Shown here: positions 59,224 through 64,000 of the stretch, in pieces
How the letters are laid out: each line of letters opens with the position of its first letter
How positions within the stretch are numbered: position 1 is the stretch's first letter
NCBI RefSeq assembly: GCF_003473485.1
Contig: NC_053048.1
Span: 47,256,255-47,320,254 of the forward strand
Reading direction: 5' to 3'
Source: Medicago truncatula
Taxonomy: Eukaryota > Streptophyta > Magnoliopsida > Fabales > Fabaceae
Length of the DNA stretch: 64,000 nt
The notes under the pieces: generated by a model
What the model saw: only the letters and a program-made list of their open reading frames with translations
Told to the model about the DNA's origin: nothing
Database searches by the model: none
Translations under genes and position numbers: made by a program

Positions 59224-60646
59224 TAGGGGTGGGTATGGTTCGGTTAACCCAAAAAACCGAATCAAATCGAATCGAAATTTTGAAATGGTTCGGGAAAATC
59301 AAACCAAACTGTTTCAGGTTGTGAGCTAACCGAACTGAACCAAAGTTATGGTTTGGTTAACCATTTGCTTACTTATTAACCATACCGAACCGAACCAAAA
59401 CAAATATTATTTATCCAATGAATAAAATCACTTTTATTATAAAAAATAACAAATTAAAATTAAAAGTTAGAATAGTTTATTTCTTCAAAAACAACTTATC
59501 TTATGCAAAACAGTTTATTTTAAAAAGCAGCTTATTCAAAAAAACTTATTTTATGAAAAACAATTTATTATGATCTCTTTTTAAAAATAGCTTATTCAAA
59601 ACCGCTTATTTTGTGCAAAACATCTTATTTTAAAAAATAGCTTATTCAAAACAGCTTATTTTATGAAAATACCTTATTTAAAAAAAAACAGCTTATTTGA
59701 TAAACAACTTATTTTCTGAAAAACAACTTATTTTAAAAACAACTTATTCAAAACAGCTTATTTTATGCAAAACACATTATTTTAAAAAACAGCTTATTTT
59801 ATGAAAAACAACTTATTTTTGAAAACAGCTTATTCAAAACAACTTCTTTTATGAAAAACGGCTTATTCAAAAAAGCTTATTTTATTAAAAATAGCTTGTT
59901 ACGACCTCTTTTTAAAAACAAATTAATCAAAACAACTTATTTTATGCAAAACAACTTATTCAAAACAACTTATTTTATGCAAAACAACTTATTTTAAAAA
60001 ATAGCTTATTTAAAATTGCTTATTTTATGCAAAACACCTTATTTTAAAAAACAGCTTATTCAAACAGCTTATTTTATGAAAACAACTTATTTAAAAAAAA
60101 AAACAGCTTATTCAAAACAACTTATTTTATTCAAAACATGCTTCTAATAAGTTGTTTTTTGAAAATAAGCTGTTTTGAATAAGTTGTTTTTAAAATAAGG
60201 TGTTTTTCATAAAATAAGTTGTTTTTTGAAAATAAGCTGTTTTGAATAAGTTGTTTTTAAAATAAGGTGTTTTTCATAAAATAAGTTGTTTTTTTAAAAT
60301 AAGTTGTTTTTCAAATAAGCTATTTTCCATAAAATTAGCAGTTTTGAATAAGCTGTTTTTTTTTTAATAAGTTGTTTTCATAAAATAAGATGTTTTTAAA
60401 ATAAGGTGTTTTGCATAAAATAAGCTATTTTAGATAAGTTGTATTTTTTTGGAAAGATCCATCAAAGAGTTCAAGTGGTTTCCTTAAAAAAAAAAAACAG
60501 TTTAAGTGGTTTGGTTCGGTTCGGTTCAAGATGGTTCGGTTATGGTTCAAAAACTATTAATAAATTAACGGTTCGGTTATTTTTGGTTCGGTTCAATTAG
60601 GTTCGCGCGGTTCGGTTTGATTCATGGTTCTTTTTGCTCACCCTTA
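59224..60646. mobile_element. Giant hAT-like foldback element
   Basis: Ends taggggtgggtatggttcgg and, inverted, taagggtgagcaaaaagaac, like the short ends of many plant hAT MITEs. Flanking 8-mers gaaaaatg and aataaatg agree at 6 of 8. Outer parts are rich in ggttcgg/ccgaacc. The interior is some 40 short units of aaaacanncttattttatg: about 59400-60130 on one strand and about 60145-60440 as the inverse, so the element folds into one very long hairpin. It carries a micro-insertion near 60468-60512. Confidence 0.8.
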
Positions 60647-61607
60647 AATAAATGTGTTAGTCCATCCACTTATCCCACATTTTTCAAAGTTTTGAACCCG
60701 TCACTAGTAGTTGACTTGGTCCGCTAAGAAAACATATAGGTTGAGGGTGGTTTGGAGTTCAGATATGTTCCATTTAAATAATGTTTCATTTAATCCATTT
60801 AAGTTATGATGCACGACATGTGACAAAGAAACATCTAATGGTTCAAATTTAAACAATCCAGTGTGGTCTTGCAGCTGCCATCAAAAACCAGTTTTTAACA
60901 TCGTTCACCGTCCATTATTATTCTGGTTCCAATTATCCCTTTCCATCTCAATTTGTTCCAACTCAACAAGCCAAACCCATTTGAATTCTCATACTAGAAT
61001 CTGAAACAAATTTAGGGGAAATTAAGAATGGTGAACAATAATAATGATATAGTTGTAAAATTAAGCAATGAATGGGATTGAAGAATTGGGATTAATGCAA
61101 ATTTTGTATATTTCTGTGTTGTTTGTTTTTTCTTCTCAAATCGATCAATGTTTCACTATAATTTCGACGGGTGTGGAAGATGAAAAGAGCGATGCTTGGT
61201 TGGTTTGTGTCGGCTACGACAAGACAAGGCTGTGATGAAGCGGCAGGTGGAGGTTGATGACAACAGACGGTAATGCAAGGAAGAGGATTCTGATTTATTA
61301 CTATTATTATTATTTTATTAAACAAACAAATAATTGTTTTTAAGTTTATATCTCGACTCTTAAATATTATTTTGTCATATGTCGTGCATCCATGAACTAA
61401 ATGGATGGAGCAGACCTAAACTCGGTTCAGCATAGGTCTAAAAAATTTCACTTCTTTTTCATTATAACTTGCAATCTAATTTATATATAATTTCTCCTAT
61501 TTTGACAGAGAATGAACATTAACTTATTTAATTAAATCACTTTGTTTGATGATTTTAGCCTCTTGTTTACAAGAGTTAATCAGTTGATTAATAATTAACA
61601 TCTTATT
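60647..61607. other. Intergenic, no gene seen
   Basis: No convincing exon. A short frame at 61092-61325 (-) shows no known domain. Confidence 0.5.
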
Positions 61608-62072
61608 TTGATTGCCTTGTTATTTCCCTTTTAACTCGTTTTTCTATTTTCCTTTTATTGAAATAAGTTATTTCACATCTATTTCGTTTTTTATTTTGTG
61701 ATTTCGTCGTCTTCGTACAACGTTGGTTGTTCGTCGTCTTTGTGCGACGTTGTTTGTTTTTCTTGTTTCTCTCAGGTATTTGATCACTTCAGATTGTCAG
61801 ATCAGCTTCGATCAAGTGCAGATCCAATCAATGACTTTGACGTCATCCACGTTGTAGATCCGGAAATATGATTATTCCGGAGATTTAAATATAGTAATAT
61901 GTGTAGACATTTGTACTTTGCCGTTTTATGTTATTAACATGGATGTTGTTAGTCTATTCACAGATTCATCCTTTTTGTTTTAAGTGAATTTGCATTATAT
62001 TGATGTTCTCTTTCAATTTGAATGAATGAATATCTTTTATTTTGTCAAAAAAAAAAAATTGATTGCCTTGTT
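61608..62072 (+). mobile_element. 5'-truncated retroposon (LINE 3' end) with target duplication
   Basis: 437 bp (61622-62058) between two copies of ttgattgccttgtt (61608-61621 and 62059-62072). The 3' end reads atcttttattttgtc and then poly(A), as in plant L1-type LINEs. No coding frame, so only the 3' untranslated region was copied. Confidence 0.8.
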
Positions 62073-62610
62073 GGCTACAATTCAAATTGAAAAGAAGTCA
62101 ACATATCTTCACCTCTAGTATAACATAAATTTTTCACCTTTTTCACTTGTCAATATTTTGTCTTGTTTGGAGGGGGTCGAGAAGACATTGTTATCATTTC
62201 TCCAAAGCACCGCCAAAAATGCACAACATTAAGATTTTTGACGCTTTCCTACTTTTAATTAATCAAATAACAAAAATATGCATCTCAACACTTCCAAAAG
62301 AAAATTAATATGCATCGTGACCCTATGAGATAAAAATAACTATCATGCAAAATTTATGACATTTGCATCATTTGATTTAGGAACATAAAATCCCTAAAGA
62401 TTTCTCTTTTTTTTTTTTTTTTGTTTGGTTTCCCAAATGTTTTCTAAACGAAGTTAACCTTATTCAAGACACGGTCTATCACTAAAAGTGATATCTCTTC
62501 CAATATTGATTTGAACCTTGGTTTGGCAAATATGTTACCCTTCCGTTAGAATCAACTACGGTAGATGAAAATCCCTATAGATATAGCTGTGAACATCATA
62601 TTAATTTTTA

Positions 62611-62653
<43 letters not shown>

Positions 62654-63859
62654 ACTGATATCTCGAGTTGAAACTGATATAGCTGATAAAATTCAACTTT
62701 TTACATACTACACTTCCAATGGAACCAATCACTGATGGCCGCCCCAAACTAATATTGAAAAAACAAATACAACAATAATACAAAAATCCAAATTATACTA
62801 TTTTTTATACCCATAAAAGAAATTAACCTTTCTTTAATCAATTGCAACAGACTTCAAACTTAATATAAAACAAAAAACAATATCTGGACGACAACTTCAA
62901 CCACAGAGACAGGACAATAGCTGATTAAGATATGAAGGTCAAGCAAAGAAAAATGTAGAAGGAAAAGGGGCTTAAAGGTGCACAAGGGTGACTAAAAATG
63001 AGCAATATAAAATGTAGGGCACAATCTATCTTGCACCAAGAAAACTTATGCAGTCAAGAGCTGGTACAGTGCTCAGTCTTAGTTTAGCAGCAGTTTAAAC
63101 TTCCTGGTTGGCAAATACTAAAGCCAACCAGCTCGGCCAGCTGCATTGTAATAAAACTCCACCCTATCACAAATTGGATGTGGGAAGAGGATCATTTGAA
63201 TATTTTTTAAAACCATTTATCAACTAATCTTGAAGACAAATAAAATATAAATTATCCAGACAAGAATCAGACATGTGGAATTCACATCACAGAAAAATAA
63301 AAAGAGAATTGCAATAATCTGTACTCACATTGATCCTACAAAAATATGACATTCAAAACAAAGTATAGTATCTTCCTTCAAAAAAAAAAAAAAAAAGTAT
63401 AGTCAATGAAAAGGAGTCATTGGTGACTATTGTGAAATAAGGTTAGTTAAACAGCAGAGGACATCAATGGCAAAAGCCTTTTGTAAATACCTTGAACATA
63501 ATATTAGTTCAATATAATTCAGTTACAACTTACAATAAAGTGATTGTGCCAATCCTGTTGGCATTATTGCTGAAACAGTAAACAAACATTTATGTAAAAA
63601 CTATATCAGAAACTCTGATACCAACATTAAAAAACACTAGTATATAACTGAAATAAAAAAAAATTAAAGAAACAAAAAGAAAATCCAAATAGGATATAAG
63701 TTTGATCAGATTATGACACTTCCTTATAACATTATTTATCAAAATAATACCAATTCGAGAAGCCAACCTTCCCTGGTTCTATTTCCTGCAAAATTGTATA
63801 GCATGCAGTATACACATGCAAAGAATGAAATACATAATTATACGGTACACTTTTATATC
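62073..63859. other. Intergenic, with a long poly(A) tract
   Basis: A run of about 37 A lies at 62616-62652. A micro-insertion lies at 63360-63403 (aaagtatagt twice around atcttccttc plus poly(A)). The last few hundred bases are probably the 3' untranslated region of the gene ending at 63860. Confidence 0.55.
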
Positions 63860-64000
63860 TTATGCTGCAGCAGACTGCTTCTCTTCATCATCTAGATTAA
63901 GAGCATGCAACAACTTTGGCCAAGATTCCGGGATCCCTCCAGGAAGCTCAAACTCCATTAGTTTTCCTCTGCTACGGTAAAATCCCTCCACAGGTTGACT
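63860..64000 (-). CDS. C-terminal end of an unrecognised gene (partial)
   Basis: The last 46 codons of a minus-strand frame run off the window edge: SQPVEGFYRSRGKLMEFELP, then GGIPESWPKLLHALNLDDEE and KQSAAA, stop TAA at 63860-63862. Codon use and a lack of stops in this frame alone support coding. I do not recognise the family. No intron border is seen in this stretch. The upstream exons are outside the window. Confidence 0.7.
   Translation of the reverse strand, partial: SQPVEGFYRSRGKLMEFELPGGIPESWPKLLHALNLDDEEKQSAAA

Noticed and set aside
59400-60440. Regular short repeats suspected to be a CRISPR array
   Set aside because: Units are degenerate, lack unique spacers and invert halfway; this is a plant foldback element.

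Overview
The window is nuclear DNA of a higher plant, almost certainly a legume and most like Medicago truncatula. The signs are AT-rich intergenic DNA, intron-containing genes with GT/AG borders, legume-type SINEs, MITEs and LINEs, and a nuclear gene for plastid ribosomal protein L22 with a transit peptide. Loss of rpl22 from the plastid genome and its move to the nucleus is a classic legume trait. Nothing looks prokaryotic or organellar.

Layout. 1-3 kb: a LINE 3' end, a ~450-bp tandem duplication and a Stowaway-like MITE. 3.2-8.4 kb: a gene like the membrane-associated kinase regulators (+) and an ankyrin/PGG membrane protein gene (-). 10.6-13.9 kb: a LINE fragment, an element with ~100-bp inverted ends, and a broken ankyrin/PGG pseudogene. 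14.2-15.0 kb: plastid RPL22 (-). 15.4-16.3 kb: a MULE-type MITE filled with a minisatellite. 17.5-19.8 kb: a DUF674 locus, intact at its 3' end and frameshifted at its 5' end. 20.4-24.6 kb: a LINE fragment, a stacked MITE and SINE, and the intact ankyrin/PGG paralogue of the 13-kb pseudogene. 25.5-31.5 kb: a 6-kb Mutator-like transposon with a transposase and an OTU domain, itself split by a 2-kb LTR insertion. 31.6-37.9 kb: LINE remnants, a tRNA-Arg gene, SINEs and a Helitron-like end. 38.2-39.5 kb: a NaKR1-like heavy-metal-associated protein (+). 41.4-41.9 kb: a fossil Copia fragment. 42.5-43.5 kb: a DUF7086 protein (+). 44-49 kb: repeats, an F-box fragment beside a Helitron-like end, and an Au SINE. 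50.4-53.0 kb: a PBS1-like receptor-like cytoplasmic kinase (-). 54.8-57.9 kb: WRKY44/TTG2 (-). 59.2-60.6 kb: a giant foldback element. 61.6-62.1 kb: a 5'-truncated retroposon. 63.9-64.0 kb: the last 46 codons of an unrecognised gene (-).

The genes are independent plant genes and form no operon or pathway. Several are signalling or stress related (two ankyrin/PGG proteins, the MAKR-like protein, the cytoplasmic kinase, WRKY44), but neighbourhood alone does not link them. I found no convincing new multi-gene system. The most unusual signals are about ten tiny poly(A)-ended insertions flanked by target-site duplications (extreme 5'-truncated retroposons), the nested transposons with readable duplications, and the traceable death of one ankyrin/PGG duplicate. 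Exon borders were chosen by eye from GT/AG sites and reading-frame continuity.
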